Numbered from the stretch's first letter, positions 13,999 to 29,520 are shown. The stretch is DNA of 64,000 bases from Anisakis pegreffii (GCA_035041965.1 JAPYMA010001199.1:1-64000); one strand, 5' to 3'. Program-made: numbers and translations. The notes: generated by a model not told the origin, from the letters alone.

Positions 13999-14034
13999 GC
14001 AATGCATATAATTTGTTGAATATGAATGCATTCA
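13999..14034. repeat. Copy 2 of a 36-bp direct repeat
   Basis: It matches 13032-13067 at 35 of 36 positions, 967 bp away. No terminal inverted repeats or coding capacity were seen between the copies. Confidence 0.7.
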
Positions 14035-15665
14035 ACAGTCAATCAACTCGAGATAATCTATTAATGATCATCTGATTATCGCGTTTTGAGTGCACCGATT
14101 CGGAAATCAGTTCACTGATAGCCGTTCACGTGATCGGCTTAGTTCAATGACGACTCTGAACGAAACACACAATACAACTTTCTGTCTGAAACCAAACAAA
14201 CACACAACTTAAGCCATACTTCAAGTGCACTTTTCCTTTTTGATCATTTTCCATATTTCCCTGATGTTTGCTGCGTTTATTTTGGAGATTCTATGCAGTT
14301 GTAAAGGAATTTGAGTGAATCAAAACACGATCAAGCGTTCGCTCCTTCATAGAGCAGATGAGCAAACAAGTGAAATAAAGCACCTCATCAAACGACTTCA
14401 CACAAATCCCTTCTTGAAAACGACAACAAAACACCGCTAATTGGATTATGATTGGATTAGTATGTCAACTCAGAATCAAATTTCAAGACTAAGCTTCAAC
14501 AGCGGACTGACCCGACACCACTTCAGGTGCATATTTCCTGTTGCAGACATTCAGAAAGTTTTCCTTTCCAGTTCTCCGAATGATTTCGTCAATCCTCAAA
14601 TGATCAAAAAATCGCCTTGAGATCTTTCGACAGTGTCTTCGTTCGATGGTTTTGTTCGGTCAATAGTTAGCATCCCTTTTTTGAATATATTCATTAGTAT
14701 TCTTATAAATATATTCTTATGAACAATAATAATTATATTATCACTATTACAATTAGTAATATTACTTCCATTACTCTAATTGCCGTTTTGTCAAAAGTAC
14801 GATAAGAAGACGACGCATCCATTTCTGTCGAATGTTTGCAAGCAGCTGTAAAGGATTTATTTATGTTGCGAAATCATAACGACGATTGCAAATTGCAATG
14901 ACCGCAACGCCATGCAGTCTCAAATATTCATTTGGCAAATGCGTCACTGAGCGCTAATCCGTTGACGTGTATATCCCTCTATATCCATCAGCACTATGAC
15001 TATGACATTCACGTTTGATCACTATACAGTCTACGATGAACTTAGGTGTTTCTATCGCATCCGTTGAAATATTTCAGTTGGCATGGAAAAATCTGTTTTC
15101 GCAAATTCGCTTCCACTTGGTTTCGAAACCAAAAGGAAACATCTATAATCTGCACCATAGAAGGCAGCTGTTTTTACGGCTAATTAGAGTTTAGTATTGT
15201 TGTGCATCGTTAGCTAAATGCATAGACATGAAACCGCCAATTAGGATCATTACTGCTTATGATAAATGTAATATCATTGTCCGTTAACAACGTTTGTGAC
15301 GGGTCACGCTCAATTCGTTCTGAATAGTGCGCAAATCTAATGAACATGATGATGTGCAGTTCGTTTAGAAAGCTGCTGAAAGAGTCGTTGAATTGTGCGG
15401 ATTTCATTTTCTTAGCACCTCTTCTAATCTGATCGAAGAGCAATCCTTCGATTTTTCAAAATGTTACATTTGAATAGCCTCACAACCCGTTCAAGCTTTC
15501 TCTGTTAGGAATGTGAACTATCCATGACAATCTCAATGTATCATACACTTTATATGGAAATGTGATGCTGTAATAAGGAAACTATACAACCTAGGAACAA
15601 TGTATTAGAGCGGTTTTGTTTTGAATGCTTGAAGTTGTAGATGAACATTATCTCTGATAGTAGTA

Positions 15666-15740
15666 CTGGTCGATATGTGGCAATGGTGTCGATATGAACA
15701 GCCACTATTACTGGTCGATATGTAGTGCTGGTCGATATGT
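15666..15740. repeat. Three copies of CTGGTCGATATGT
   Basis: The 13-mer CTGGTCGATATGT occurs at 15666, 15711 and 15728, with further degenerate TCGATATG motifs nearby. It could be a decayed minisatellite or a cluster of binding sites. Confidence 0.6.
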
Positions 15741-16844
15741 GGAGATCATTAGGACGATTGCTTCGATATGGAACAGCTACTATTTTGGGAGTAGCAGGTG
15801 TTGATTGATATGGTGATAGTAGGAACTGATAACGTTTTGTGATAGGCACTGATTAGACGTAATGTTCTGTTGCTTTCAACACCACTCACCGCAAAAACAC
15901 AACACATACAAACGCATTAGTAGTTGCATTCAACATCAAAAAGCAACAATCCTGCTTTCTGTAATTCCACACATTTTATTAAGAAGTGCACAAAACAGGA
16001 CTCTTGCTTCGATTCTACAAAAAGCAACCAAGAATTCTCTGCATATCTTATCAGATGAAATATTTTCATCCATTATTGTTCATGATTACTGCACTAATAC
16101 AATATGCCAATGGCATTATTTTGTGTGTTGTTAAATTGACCGACCGTTGGCTCGTAATTCGAGTCATATTTTCCCCGAAAACCACCAATTTTTGTCAACC
16201 ATACCATAATCTATGATGCTAAAATCGAAGACTTTGATTCACTGCTCAGAAAAATTCAACGAGTAGATCTTGCCTTCGCATTTGCTTCAAAACACTGAAT
16301 CAGTCTGTTGAAACTCTTCTTAAAATCATCCAATACAATTTCCACTCCCTAGTTTCATATCTAAATACCTGTTTCTGAATGCGGGCCTCAGTTTGCTATC
16401 GTGATGCACTGAAAACAACTCCACTCTGCTGTTAAATTCAGCGAATTAGACAAGCATTGGAAAAATTGTAGCATAGTGAAGAAAGACATTGACGATGCAC
16501 TATGCTTTATTATCATAGCACATTATTGCTTGCATTCAACTGATAAACTAATGTCAACAGTGACACCTTAAGCACTGATTTATTGATGCTGCTCTTCACT
16601 TCACTTCACTTTCACTGCTAAATACAAAATAATAGCTGCTTAATACCATCATATAATTCGTAACACCTCGATGCATAAAATAAATCATATTATAACGCTT
16701 CTTTTCATTAACGCTTTCCATTCCTTCGATTGTGCATACAATGTTATGTCATCTTATGAACTGTTCCAAGCAAACGTCACAAAGTCGCTGAGTTGTTTGA
16801 TCTTTGAGATTTATCAGTGTTGAATCGTCCTCTACACCCCTTAC

Positions 16845-16948
16845 CAATTCATTTGTTTCAAGTTGAATCACTCTGATTCGAAATGTGAACAAATTCTCAA
16901 TAAACTCTACTTGATCGATGACTGCATGATTCATCTCCGTTGGCAGTT
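16845..16948 (-). other. Internal-exon-like segment with acceptor and donor
   Basis: On the minus strand TTCTTGCTCAG precedes 16948, and TTG followed by GTAAGG gives a consensus donor after 16845. The 104-nt segment is open in one frame and encodes a charged stretch containing VEFIENLFTFRIRVIQLE. I found no neighbouring exons and no family match, so the evidence is only the pairing of two good splice sites with an open frame. Confidence 0.25.
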
Positions 16949-19900
16949 CTGAGCAAGAATTTGAATCGAATTACAAAACACAACTGAATTATCACTTGAA
17001 ATCAGAATAAGAAAAACAAATTTAAAATAAAGCAACAAACTATGTTTCGTGATGCTGTCGATGTAAGCAGAACTAAATTTCATGCACATGAAACTTTTTC
17101 AATGTTCGAGCAAGTGTCCCTGCTGACAAATGTGACGAAATCCAGTTGGAAGTGGTTTACACATCCCGCAAAAGATTCAATCTTATGTACTGCGTTCTAT
17201 TGTATCACAAATGTTCAAGTACCATAATAATCCAATTGTGCATATAATCAGTGAGTTAATCTAGTCAATGAGCGAATGACTGAATAAATGAACGTAAGAG
17301 TAAGTAATACCGTGATGGAATGTTTTTGCTGATCAATGGTGATGGTCAAGAGGCAATCCATTTAATTAAGTACCCTCATATATTCTTCAGAGATGCATAA
17401 TATAATGAATAATTTGCACATCTACCTGTACGCATAGTTCAATAATCATAATCATACACTTGTATTTACTCATAAGCATCATCATCGTCATCAGTACATA
17501 TTATTACTATTAAGGTCACATCGATCGATGATGCTAATCCGCAACACAAAGAAACAACTTCATACAAATAAATACCCACATCTGACTTCATTATTTCTGA
17601 CCTATCTTTCTCACCTCTGACTTAATCCCATATCTCGGAGAGAAATGTAAGGTATTGTTCAGTTCAAGAATTCCTCAGAAGAGATTCAGGTGCAGCACAG
17701 TCCTATGCATATAACAAACACTTCGGTGTTGTTCATCAGAACGTGACCTTAGACTTCTCGAATCGCTGAGAATTTTACACACAACGTTTACACGCTTGAC
17801 TGATTTAGTATGGCGCATTTTTTAGTGTAACAATAATTTGCTTTCGTAAGTTATCTTCACTGTATTCTTCCACTATGTTCACATTCCTCGTTGATGCGTG
17901 CAGAAATAACGAACTCTGTAGACGATGACAATCTGATGTTTGCTTATTTATTTAACATAAAAGAACAACAAAAGAATAACTTACAAGCTCTTGGCTGCTT
18001 TTGTTGTGTTTTCCAGGAAATCTTTTTAGCGTAACGTTTCACTAAGAGCTTATCGAAACATTGCCATTACTAATGAATAGCTAACAAGAAACGCCAAGCA
18101 TCATCAAGCTAACAATCAACACAGCACATCGCTAACTCATCGCTACTGTGCTCTTCGATATATTTACTCACTGTTTGCATATGTAATCTTGTTTTAAGTA
18201 ATTGCATTCCATTTTACTCCGTACAACAGTTAACAAACTGAAATTTGTGAAGTAAAGTTGAATTATGGAGAACTTTTGAGTCGAGTCCTCGTGGGATCCA
18301 AAAATCAGTTTCGAAGTCAGTTGGTTGCGATTCTTGAGCATATCGGTCACGAGTGAGGTGATTCACTTGATAGGAATTCACACAAATTTTCCTTTTGCAA
18401 GTAGAAATATTAATGAGCCGACCAACTGTGAATGATCTTGACATGATCATTGCAGTGGTATTATCATTATTACTGATCATAAATTACGCATTCGCATGCT
18501 TTTCCTTCCAAAACATTTACATTTTTCCCAAAGTATTTACGACGGAATTTTTGAGTTTATTCAGAGTCGCAGCTGTTCAAGCGCATGCATTTATTCCCAT
18601 TTAAAAATTGTTCTTGAACGATAGTCGACAGATGCCACCGAACATTCTTCTATTCATTTTGTTCGATCTGCGACTATGTGCCATGGAATCCGTTTAGAAC
18701 GCAAATTGACCATCATCATATGCTCGATATTATATTCATCAATGTGTGATTTTGCTGGTACGATAATTTCTTATGACGGAAACAATAAAATCTTTTCAAA
18801 ATGCACGAATTGTGAACAGATTCACTCACCGATCACCAATTTCCTCGAATAGTTATTTTCCGATGGAATTCACCGAATCAACAGCAGCAGTCAAAAAATC
18901 ATGCATCATGCATGAACGCATCTCTATTATTCATGTTCATCGACCAAACAAAACACTTTTTCAGATTAACACCGTTGATGTTTTGCAATTTCCGACTAAA
19001 TCATGTTCAGACTCATACATTGGCTGATATGAATGTATGTACGTGTGTGTTTGTGAGTTGTCATAAGATAAGCGGATTAAATACCAACACACCCATTCAT
19101 GAAACTGATCACTATAATGACAACAGCGCATGAATGATGAAAACGACTATAGTGACAATTGATTAGAGTTGCTGATGATGCGGTCCATATGTGAGCTACC
19201 CACACAGCATAGCTATATACGAATATCATCCTTTGTAGTGTCATTCAGGTATTCGATTATAATGATATCGACGATCTATTTGTAGTGTTAGAAGTTGATA
19301 TCAAGCAAAGTGAGCTTTAAAGACAAGACTAGTTTGTGTGTAGAACATTTATTCTCGCATCTGCATACATATGGTCATATCACATACTAGAATGGTACAC
19401 ACTGAACAAATAAACGAACTGGAAATCATAATGACTAACACATCGCTAACTTATGGCTAATTTCATTGGTAACAGTGGTCGAAATTTCGACTCAATGTTG
19501 CCGTTCGTGGTCATTTGGGGATACTGTATAGAATGAGCGAATAACTATTCACAGAGCGACAACCTAGCTACAATAATTACTATTCACAAAGATCTATCGC
19601 ATACTTAAAGACAGCCGGGTCTTTCAAACCTGAAAATCGAAACCTGAAAAAAAAACACTAGGATGTCACATCTGATCATGAAACTGTGAAGAAATTGGGC
19701 GGGCGAGATCGGCGAATTGATCTTGTCCAGTGAATTCACTTCGAGATTAATCGCCGTATGAACACATCATTGCAGTCTGTAAAATTTTTATTCAATCCGT
19801 TGTACTCCTGATTTCTGCACACATTACCGTCATCTCGACTGCCTTCCTCCATCCAAATCTTCAGTCCAGCCATTCTCGATCGAAATTTCATCCCGCATAA

Positions 19901-22900
19901 CGCAAAAATTCAATCGTCATCATTTTAGCAAGAATCATCAATTCGCTTTAATATTCGCCAAAAAATTTGCTAACATTCATCCAACTGAACCATTGTTGTT
20001 GGTCTTTCAGCCGTACGAGCATCTCAATCTGCAAAATGAAAAAAACCATCTGTTGCATACTGCTCTATGCGCAACTGATAACATCGGTGTAAAAGAAGAA
20101 TCGACTCAAAGCACATCAACATGCGAATGATAACGTACACAGCCACATGACAATTTTTTTGGTTGTCTATTATTGAATTCACATATCACCTTTCGATTAC
20201 TGACAATGAGCGAGCAAATAATTTATAACATGAATCCGTATACAGCTTCAAGCAATTAGAAGTCTTCAATGAATCACATTCTTTTCAAACGCTTTACATG
20301 CAAACTTTTGCTACACTGAATGCGTTGTCTTGTTTCATACGATCGAATTCGCGATGCAGGCTAGAACTCTCATTCTCTCTATACAACTGTCATAGGATAT
20401 CACGAAATTGCTGGTCTACTCTAAGCTCATTGAAGGCTTGAAAAGAATTTCATCAAAATCATGGTGTTCCAATAACAATCATTGTATGAAAAGAGTAAAT
20501 AAAAATCACAGTCAAAGATTGAATACCTTTCTTAATCACTGAAACAAATTTGGGCGCAGAGAATAATGCAGTTAATCTGTGAGATTTCCGGAGTTATTGA
20601 AATGATATGAAGAACGGAACAAAAAATTGATCGGTAAATAATGATGAGAGGAGATAAGGAAAGAAATGGAATGAAAGTGCATAAAGTCATTACGCAGTAA
20701 GATCGAAGTAAGACTCTAACGCAGTAAGACTCTAACGGTTCACAATCTCCAGAAAAAAACAATTCATTTTGATAGTGTTTCCAAAACGGGTGGATTACGT
20801 GTTTCTGTATCAGTTTAGAGCGTCATTGTTCGTTCGCTGGAAACCGTATTAACCAGCGATGAACCGACACTATCTTATCGCTATCATTTTCACTTGCAAG
20901 GGTGGAGCATCATGGAAAAATGTGCATGCAATCGTGCAGTAGTTCTTTGCTCTGAAGACGTAGCGATAGGAGAGACCGTCGATATCAGTGATGTCAATAA
21001 TCTCTTGACAATTTTTTTTCCTCGAAGAGGAAAGAACGTCAACGAACACAAACAATAAAGCAAAAATAATTCATATATTTTGAAGGACAATGAAAAAATA
21101 AAAACTGCACAGAAATTTCTATTTTGATTTTACTGATAACATTTTATCAAGTATTATTTCTGAACCGCTTAATAATAACACCAATAATTGCTACAATAAG
21201 AGCATTAACGGTGCCAGTAATGAAGGTGCATATCAAACAAACTACTTTGAATGAATCATTGGATGACAATGCATGATCTAATGTATACAAATACAGTTAC
21301 AACGAATGCAAACACTGCTTATTGTTAGAAACCTGGCGAATGGTATTCATGAAAAAAAAATCAAAAATTTTGGGAATAATTTTCAGTGGTAACTCAAATT
21401 AAATCAAAGATGATGAATTTTTTTCTAGTAAGTGCTGGATTCCGGTTGCAAAATTGCAGGTTCTTGATTGTTAATCTATCTATTCGCGCAACACTGATTG
21501 CAAAGTTCAGCTGCTAAGCAAATGAAAAATCCGACTGAATATCACATGAAATGCACTCACTCTATATGCATCAAAGTAGGTGTTATAGGCAATAAATTTG
21601 TGATTTATACAATACATGTCATTACTTACATTCTATAACGCTATTCATGTATATGTTTTATGATAACGACTGTTTCATAAAATGCTTATTATCAACATTA
21701 AACACCCGAATAAGGAGGCTCCATGCGACTTTATTCGTAGATCATTCAATAATGATCGAAATAATGTCAGCCAAAGTCATTCCAGAACATGATGTTGATC
21801 GAATAGGTCAAAACATTAGCATATCACGAGTTTCGAATAAAAACTTTCATAACTAAATAAGCATTGGTAATCTGCATATACTTCTAGCATTATGGCACCG
21901 TTCACGAATCATCTGCAGCAATACCTCGGCAGCAGAAGACAACTGAAACGATCAGCATTGTTTGATTGATGTACATTCATGCATGTTCAAAAAGCAAACC
22001 CCTAGCTGTCTGTATGCAGTGAGCCGTATTTCACAATCATATCAGTAATGCTCTAATTTTACTCTTATCAATGCTCGTTCCGTGCTGATTATTTGAACAA
22101 TAATGTTAACAACGGCGTTCGTTTATAACTGTTTATAGCGCCTTAAGAAGTCATAATTTATTAGCTGATTGTTGTTGCAGTTTTATGATGGGTTTGTGTG
22201 GATGTTTGATTTATCTTGTCACACCTGCGAGCATAGCATCATCGATCTGTTTAGTTCGCTTCAACTCAGAGTTGAAGTTCGCTTACAGTTTCATAATCGT
22301 TCTGACATAATCAGCTCAATATGTTAATCAATTTTGATAGACAGTATTTTTTAGACAGTATTTTACTCTGACAGATTAGTTGATCATGATAACAATACGG
22401 CAGTAATACTCGTAATCATCAGAATTTTGTTCTCAGTGATAGCCGTAGAAATTTCGCTCAGGTCACACCCTTCGGGAATCAATATAGTGTGGCATTCAAT
22501 TCAGTGGTACTCTATGAATGCTGATGTGAGCTTGATTCATGAAATTTCGGTTCAGTTTTCATCACGAACTCATCTGTTTAATTTATGCTTTCTGTGGTTG
22601 CCTCAAGGCTTAGGACAACTTGAATTGTGGGAATTTCTCATCATTTCTAAAGCTGACTTTGAATAGATGGATTAAAATTTTCGAATCAATACAGCATTGT
22701 CCGTAATAGCAATTGTTTCGTAACTTTCGTGGCAGAACGGTGCATGATATACATCTGTAATCTGTTGTATTGATTTGATAGAGTGATCGATAGAGTAATT
22801 CGATAGAGTGATCAGTCATATTGATCGAAACACTGATGAATATAAGGTGAATGGTTTGCATTTTGCATAATACAAACATGTTCAGCTGTCATTTTCTGGA

Positions 22901-24035
22901 CCAATTCTGTAAGAAAACTTAGCGAAATGACGATGCTATCCTTTGACTCGAAACGATATCATTTTAGGACTATAGCCGTTCCATTCTTTCACATCGTTCA
23001 CTTCGGCATTCCACCTGTTACTTAAAATGCGAAGTGATTCTTCCTTATTCAATGAATTCTCAGAATGAACAGCTACACTTTCGGGGGCTAGGATTCATGG
23101 CGTTTGGTCCAAATTTGAATTGCGTCTCCCCCATTCCAAGCACTTTCCAGTTGTCGATAGGATTCGATCATTAAATTGCATCAGCACAATTCCATTTCAT
23201 GCATTTTTTTCGAAAAACTTCTCCATTCTGTGATCGCAAATCATTCAATTTGCTCACATCTACATATGTTAGTGAAATATTCTCATCCGGTTCCTAACGA
23301 ATTGACAAATATTCTCAATTATCTCGCAGTCAGTCAACTGAATGTAAATGTTCAACTCATGAAAAATGTTCATTTCATGTCAGCAGCATGCACTTCGCAT
23401 TTAACATCAGATGAAGTAGTCGAAAACTTGTTCATTTCATTTTTTGCATCCCTTGCAAATTCCGTGTCAATTCATTCGAAGTAACTGAACTTAACCAGTG
23501 CAAAATTGTTCCTCATTTGCAATTTATTAGAATGCATTTCTTAAAAAAAAAAACTACGTTAAAAGCAAAGTAAAACATCACTGACACAACCCATCATCAG
23601 TATACTATACAAAATTTGCAACATTATAACAACAACAATTTCAATGTGCCTAACAAACAACCACTACAAGGTATAAGAATTTACTGGCTTGTTTATAAAT
23701 GTACGCTCGGATTACGTTCACCTATTCCAACCGGTTTTTGCTCATTCATTCTTGTCGATTGATTCACAGCATTCAGCAAGTTCCCAATTTCATCGACTCG
23801 ATTTGATCGATTCATTGAGCATTCAATCACATTTGCACATTCAACTGTAACTCTCCTAAACAAATCTCAACAGCACCCTATCGAAATTCTACAGTTCCTT
23901 TTGTATACACACTGGATATGCACAACAATAGGAAGACTCCAATAGACATATTCAATAGATAGATTCACAGACAGGCTTTGACAAACATACGATTGATTCA
24001 CTCATTTTTCACTCATCGCTCTGTTTCACTCATTT

Positions 24036-24051
24036 GCTCTCTCTCTCTCTC
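24036..24051. repeat. (CT)n microsatellite
   Basis: About eight CT dinucleotides in a row. Confidence 0.8.
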
Positions 24052-25206
24052 AATTCAACATCTCATCCTAATATCATATTCCTTTCATTATTATTACCAT
24101 AAGTATTGCTATAATACATGCTCTGGTTACGGTAGAATGTTAGCCACTCGTTATGCCAACTGCTCAAGCAACCAGGCGAGCAGGTGTGCGTGCGTGCAAT
24201 AGATTCGCACGAAGTTGCGATGTTGATGTGGCATTATCACATGAATGACTGATACATAGAGAGAACGCAAGCAAACAGGGAGTAGTGGCAGTTAACGAGG
24301 TATCGATGTCGCTTAATCCTGGATCGATGAGCTGATATATCCATAAGAAAGCCTCTGAACGCTAGTAGGCCTATGTGTTGGCAGTCGCAATTGAGAACAT
24401 ATCTCAAGAAATGAGATCACATGATGACGATCGTCTCTTCATTTGGATATAGTAGATTCATGTAGATCAGCTAATGATGGATTATCGAAATAATCAAGAC
24501 AACGCTTATTTGTTACGTACCCAGTCACAACTACTCTTGATATGATAGAGAAATTAAGCAAGATACCGCATGAGAGTACAATGCACAATTTAGCCCAGTC
24601 TCCCGGATTTAGTTTCATGAGGTGAAAATATTGTCATAATCACAATTCAGCGAGAATCTTCGTCATTTTTCGGCCGTCAGTCGTCTTCATGACGATAGAA
24701 TCTGACAGATACCTGGGGATTGCACCCGCATTCATTTTTAGATCACTGAAATCACGCGAATTCCAAACTAATCACACCTCGGTAAACATGCATCTTGTAT
24801 TCGTTTCAACTGAACGTAGCCATCTCAAATGATAACTGAACGTAAGGAGATCATTGTTGATAAAACGTTTGTTGCCAGCAAAATCATGTTTTCTAGCTGC
24901 CAACATATGGTGACGTCAGTGCCCACTCAAACTCCCCAAGATTCTCGGAATCTTCTCCGAGAAACGTCATAATCTCCTCAAGATTAATTATTTCTCCACA
25001 TATCCTCTTATCCATCCCAAATCCTTTCATAGAACTTTGAGGTTCATTCATGTTCGAGCTTCTCCTTACATTCAACTGATTACTAGACGTAGTTTAGGTC
25101 GTAGTCTAACACCATCTCTAGCTGTCGCCATTTCATTATTTTGTTTCCATCTTGATCTGAATATATCTCTTATTAAACTCATGAGCAATTTATCGTCGCT
25201 TAACGT

Positions 25207-25243
25207 TCCATTCACACTTTACCGTGAGGAAAGTGTGAATGGA
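25207..25243. repeat. Inverted repeat, 14-bp arms, 9-nt loop
   Basis: TCCATTCACACTTT at 25207-25220 is the exact reverse complement of 25230-25243, with the loop ACCGTGAGG. It could form a hairpin in DNA or RNA. The stem is short for a microRNA precursor. No neighbouring gene explains it. Confidence 0.7.
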
Positions 25244-27168
25244 GTGTTGAGTTCGTGCGATCACTACAATATGATATTTGGATTAGGAGCTTTTATTCTG
25301 TTCACGTGAGAAACACTTATATCGAGGAAATTTTTATCTTACGCCAAGGTGAGAAGTTGCTCCTGAACTGTTTGGTTGTCTTTTGTAAACGGAAATGTTA
25401 TCCTACATATCTGAGCAAAGTAGCAGTGAACTCGAGCATGGGACGTGTTTTGTTAATGTGATTATATAAGAGATGCGTAATCGAACATGATTAATATTGC
25501 GTAATAATATTGTTTTTGAATACTCGGATACAAGATATGACATGAAGTGACAAGATCTTCATCGATAACAGACAAAGTGGCGTTTCGTTTATACAACGGA
25601 CTCCGTTCCCATGATGATGCCTCTTAGCGCTGATCTGATATAATCGCCCATAATCATAGGTATAAACAGGTAAGTAAGTAGCTCATACGTGTTTGACTAG
25701 ACCTCATAATAACATCAAGTGAACAAGATTTGCCAAAATAACATGTTTTCATCGAAACAAACCGATGCTCGTCTAGCAACTCAAATTGCACAGATTTCCT
25801 CGACTTATCCAGTATTGACGTTTAAGATCACCCAAATTGACTGTGTCATTAGGATTCTCTGAATTTGATGTAACAATTATCACAATCTCTCACAGACAAT
25901 GAGGAAGATTTTCGAGCTACTTTAATTAATTCAAAGCATTGTTACTGTTAACTGAACACTGCATGAAATTTCAGTTGCATTCTGATTTAGTAATCTTTTG
26001 ATGAATCGTAAATAAACCATATAGTAGGAAATTGTCACAATGAATATTCGCATGAATTCATTGATTCTTACGTCGATTCCAACAAAAACGTGAGAGTCTA
26101 AAACTAACACTTCGACACGTTCTTGTTCTCTGATCTTAGGTCTTTCTAGAAAGTGAACGATACATGACGAATTTTGTGTTTTGTGTACTGTATCGTTTTT
26201 TGACTATACCAGCAATCATATCACTATGATATCAATTCACGTCTTATCATCAGCAGTCCAGCTCAGATATAAAGATGTAAATGTAACATTCATTTCAAGT
26301 GTGACACATCTCATTCTATAATGTGCCACACAAAACAAATGCTCCGACCATAAACATTCGCATATGGTCATTTCCTCTGCCCGTTTTGATCAATTCTGTG
26401 TTCGTAAATGTGTTCGTTGCTTACGTTCGACTTCATCTCAACGTTATGCTCAATTACCTGAAGCTTTTTCACTATTTTGTTAATATTCTGATTGATGTTG
26501 TTTTCTGATGTTGTGTTACTAAAGTTTACCTACTGCGATGATGATCTCGATACCTAACTGATAACATCGTCTCACTTTATAGTATGAAAATAGTCAAATC
26601 TGCACAGTTTAAAATCTTATTTAAACGTTTCGTACTAGCAAATTAATACGCTATCTATGATACTAACTGAAAAATTTTCATATAATCACTACGAGTGTAT
26701 ACATCGTTGATAGTTCATAATTTTAGCTTACAATGGCCCCTTTGCTATTTGCGAGAAGATCATCTCTCACTAACTGTTTCAGCTGTGGTTTGCTCCAACA
26801 AGATCTAATTGATTACATCATCCGAGACTTCTTCTATTGACTATGGTTTGCGTTCAGCAAAAAGCGCACTTCATTCATAAGACAAGCTATTTTTTGTCCT
26901 CAAAACTACATAATGACCCAAGGTTCATCAACCTTCTCTTCTCACTGCGCACTTTCGTTCCTGTTACCCACTCTTATTCAATGGATACGATCAGATGAGC
27001 AAATGAATGAAGTCAATTCACTCTCCAGCAACTCTACACACCAAATCGCACCTCGTGTTTTTTGCATGAACTGGTGACGTTTTCCTTCTCAGATTATAGA
27101 CCTCACCATCACCATATAGATCAGTTTAGCGCTAACTTAAGTCTAACACAAACGGCAATATTGATACA

Positions 27169-27552
27169 TCAATCGTGCACAAAATGTGGTAAAATGAGTT
27201 CATTTGCCTTGCCATATGCACTCAAATACTTGTTTGTGAGTTTGTACATTTGAGTAAAGTAGATAAGAGATGAGGAAAACTGCTTCAATTTTTGCATGAA
27301 ATTGAATGAAAGCGCCATATCGACAGTGAAAACATATTGTGGTGAATGAAACGATAGCTGAAGTTCACCAGATTTACTCAGATCTGCGAGTGGCATCACT
27401 AGTTTGTCCTCCTTTGATTCGAAATCCTTTGCTTCCAACAAATACATTTGATATCTTCTGATGTCTTCAACATACAATTCTGTGAAACTTTCTGTTAGGC
27501 AGTCTCCCTGCTCAACACCAGGAAAAATATTTGAAATCGCTATCAGATGACT
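27169..27552 (-). other. 128-codon open frame, uncertain coding
   Basis: The minus strand is open from an in-frame TGA near 27555 to a stop at 27169. Its first ATG is at 27477. The middle contains ELYVEDIRRYQMYLLEAKDF and is rich in charged residues, more protein-like than most frames here. No conserved family was recognised. A frame of this length is expected a few times by chance in 64 kb at this base composition. Confidence 0.2.
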
Positions 27553-29507
27553 TCAAAACCCAGAGTCCGTTATCTATAGTACCCTCATATCTCAAACTCT
27601 ATCGGATGCACCGTCCGTTTTCATCTGTCATCATGCTCATCATTCTCGCCATTACCATATTCTGCCAACGAACTCTCAGTATGAAGTCTCCTGGAAACGT
27701 TGCGCTTCATAATTCCAGATTGCATAACATGACACAGAAACTGTGATGGTTTACCGTAAACGTGACGACGCTCAATTAAAAATTCTAGTCAGCTATCAGA
27801 ATGGCGACGCAATCAAATAAGAGGCAGCACAGTATAGTATAATGATATTGATTGATCTAATTGAGATCATTGTGCTAAGAGCGAAATAGATGAATTTTTT
27901 CAATCATCATGAAATTTAACAGCATATGAAGGTGCTTTACACACTGCTTGACTCAGTACCTGTCCTCTACTACCGTTTGATCAGGAACATTTCTTTATTC
28001 ATTCAGAAATGAGATGACTGAATAAAATGTGACGGTCTCAAGTTTGTAGGTGTTCGTGCATGCCAAACTGGTACAGTTCCGGCGCATAGAAAGTACAATC
28101 TACATTCGAAGGCTAGGTTGCTTATCTTTACGCACTATTCGTCTTCGAATACTTCTCTGTGTTTACCCACTCCCTCTGTGATCACCTAATCTCCACTTCG
28201 GTCACAGTAATAAGCAACACATCACGATTTTGCAATAATGTAGAGGGATGCGGCGGATGCAATACCATAAATATAATTGGTTCCTTGAAATTATTAGGTG
28301 TCCACGATATTGCCCAACATTAAGCATCTTGTCCAAAATATTCTACAATATCTTTTGCACTGCTTACATGCATTTTATCGGTCATACACTGTCTCAATAA
28401 TATTACTGTCCACACTAATCCATTTCGTTTCACACTCGTCCACGTCCATTCCGGGCAAACATCTCAAATATACATCAATTACGTTAATGCTATACTTATG
28501 AGGTGATCATGATCTAGGTACGCTATTTCTGCTTATTAATTAAACAAATGAGTGACCAAACAGTCATATAATAACCCATCATGCGTCAACCATAGTACTG
28601 TGGTCAAAAAAGGACCTGATATAACCAGGTGAACGTCCCACACGGAAGAGAATCGATCGCATTCGAAAATCCTATCGTGCCTCTCCTATCCCTTCCATGC
28701 CCTATATCAAATGTATCTTTTGGTCTACCTATGTATCATACATTTTCAACAATCTCTTGCTTTTATCTCTTCTTTGAGATAATCTCTTCAATCAAAAGGG
28801 TCAATTAACGTATTAGGTAATTCACGCCAATGAAACGCATCACTGAGATACTCTCCTAAGACGGTCAAGTGACTAGAATGACCAAGTAATTAGGTGTATC
28901 CCATTCAATGCATTCAGTTTATCCATCTCAGTACAACATTCTAAAAAGTTTTCACTAACAAGTTTTGCTAAAATTTTCCTAGTTCGCATCATCTCGTTTC
29001 ATTGCATTAGTATTACTGTACCAAAAAATCTTCCTCTGCGAGCTGACTTCATAAAACTGAATATGAATTCGCTGTCGATTAATTTCTGCTACATGCATAT
29101 ACATGAGTAAGTGAATCACTTCAGAATCCAGCTCAATGCCAATTTCCATCGTTCATACAATGCGTTCATTGAATATTCATTAGGTGAATTGCCCCAATAA
29201 TAATGCTGTTTCATTGAAATGTCACCAATGATCATATTCTAATTAGCTTGTGAACATTAAAGATCATCATTGAATCTGAATAATGTGATACTCGCATACT
29301 GTTCAGAATGAAAACGTGACTTGTCATCTGGCAGAAATCTGCGTGAATCGTTTGGAACGCGTTGAATATTTGTTATGAGACAAATCTTTTAGTCAAATAC
29401 CATAATTACATAATATTGAGCCAACACTCAGCAATGAACACCAAATAACAAAACATATGGTGACCTTAATCTTTGGATTAGGTTTATTTTAGTTTTATTT
29501 TGATGAT

Positions 29508-29520
29508 ACACACACACACA
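29508..29520. repeat. (CA)n microsatellite
   Basis: A short run of about six CA dinucleotides. Confidence 0.7.

Noticed and set aside
15210..15443. 77-codon minus-strand frame with a protein-like look
   Set aside because: No acceptor or donor of the right phase and no recognised family; kept out as chance.
24911..24918. TGACGTCA, a perfect CRE-type site
   Set aside because: A single 8-bp site far from any gene carries little weight.
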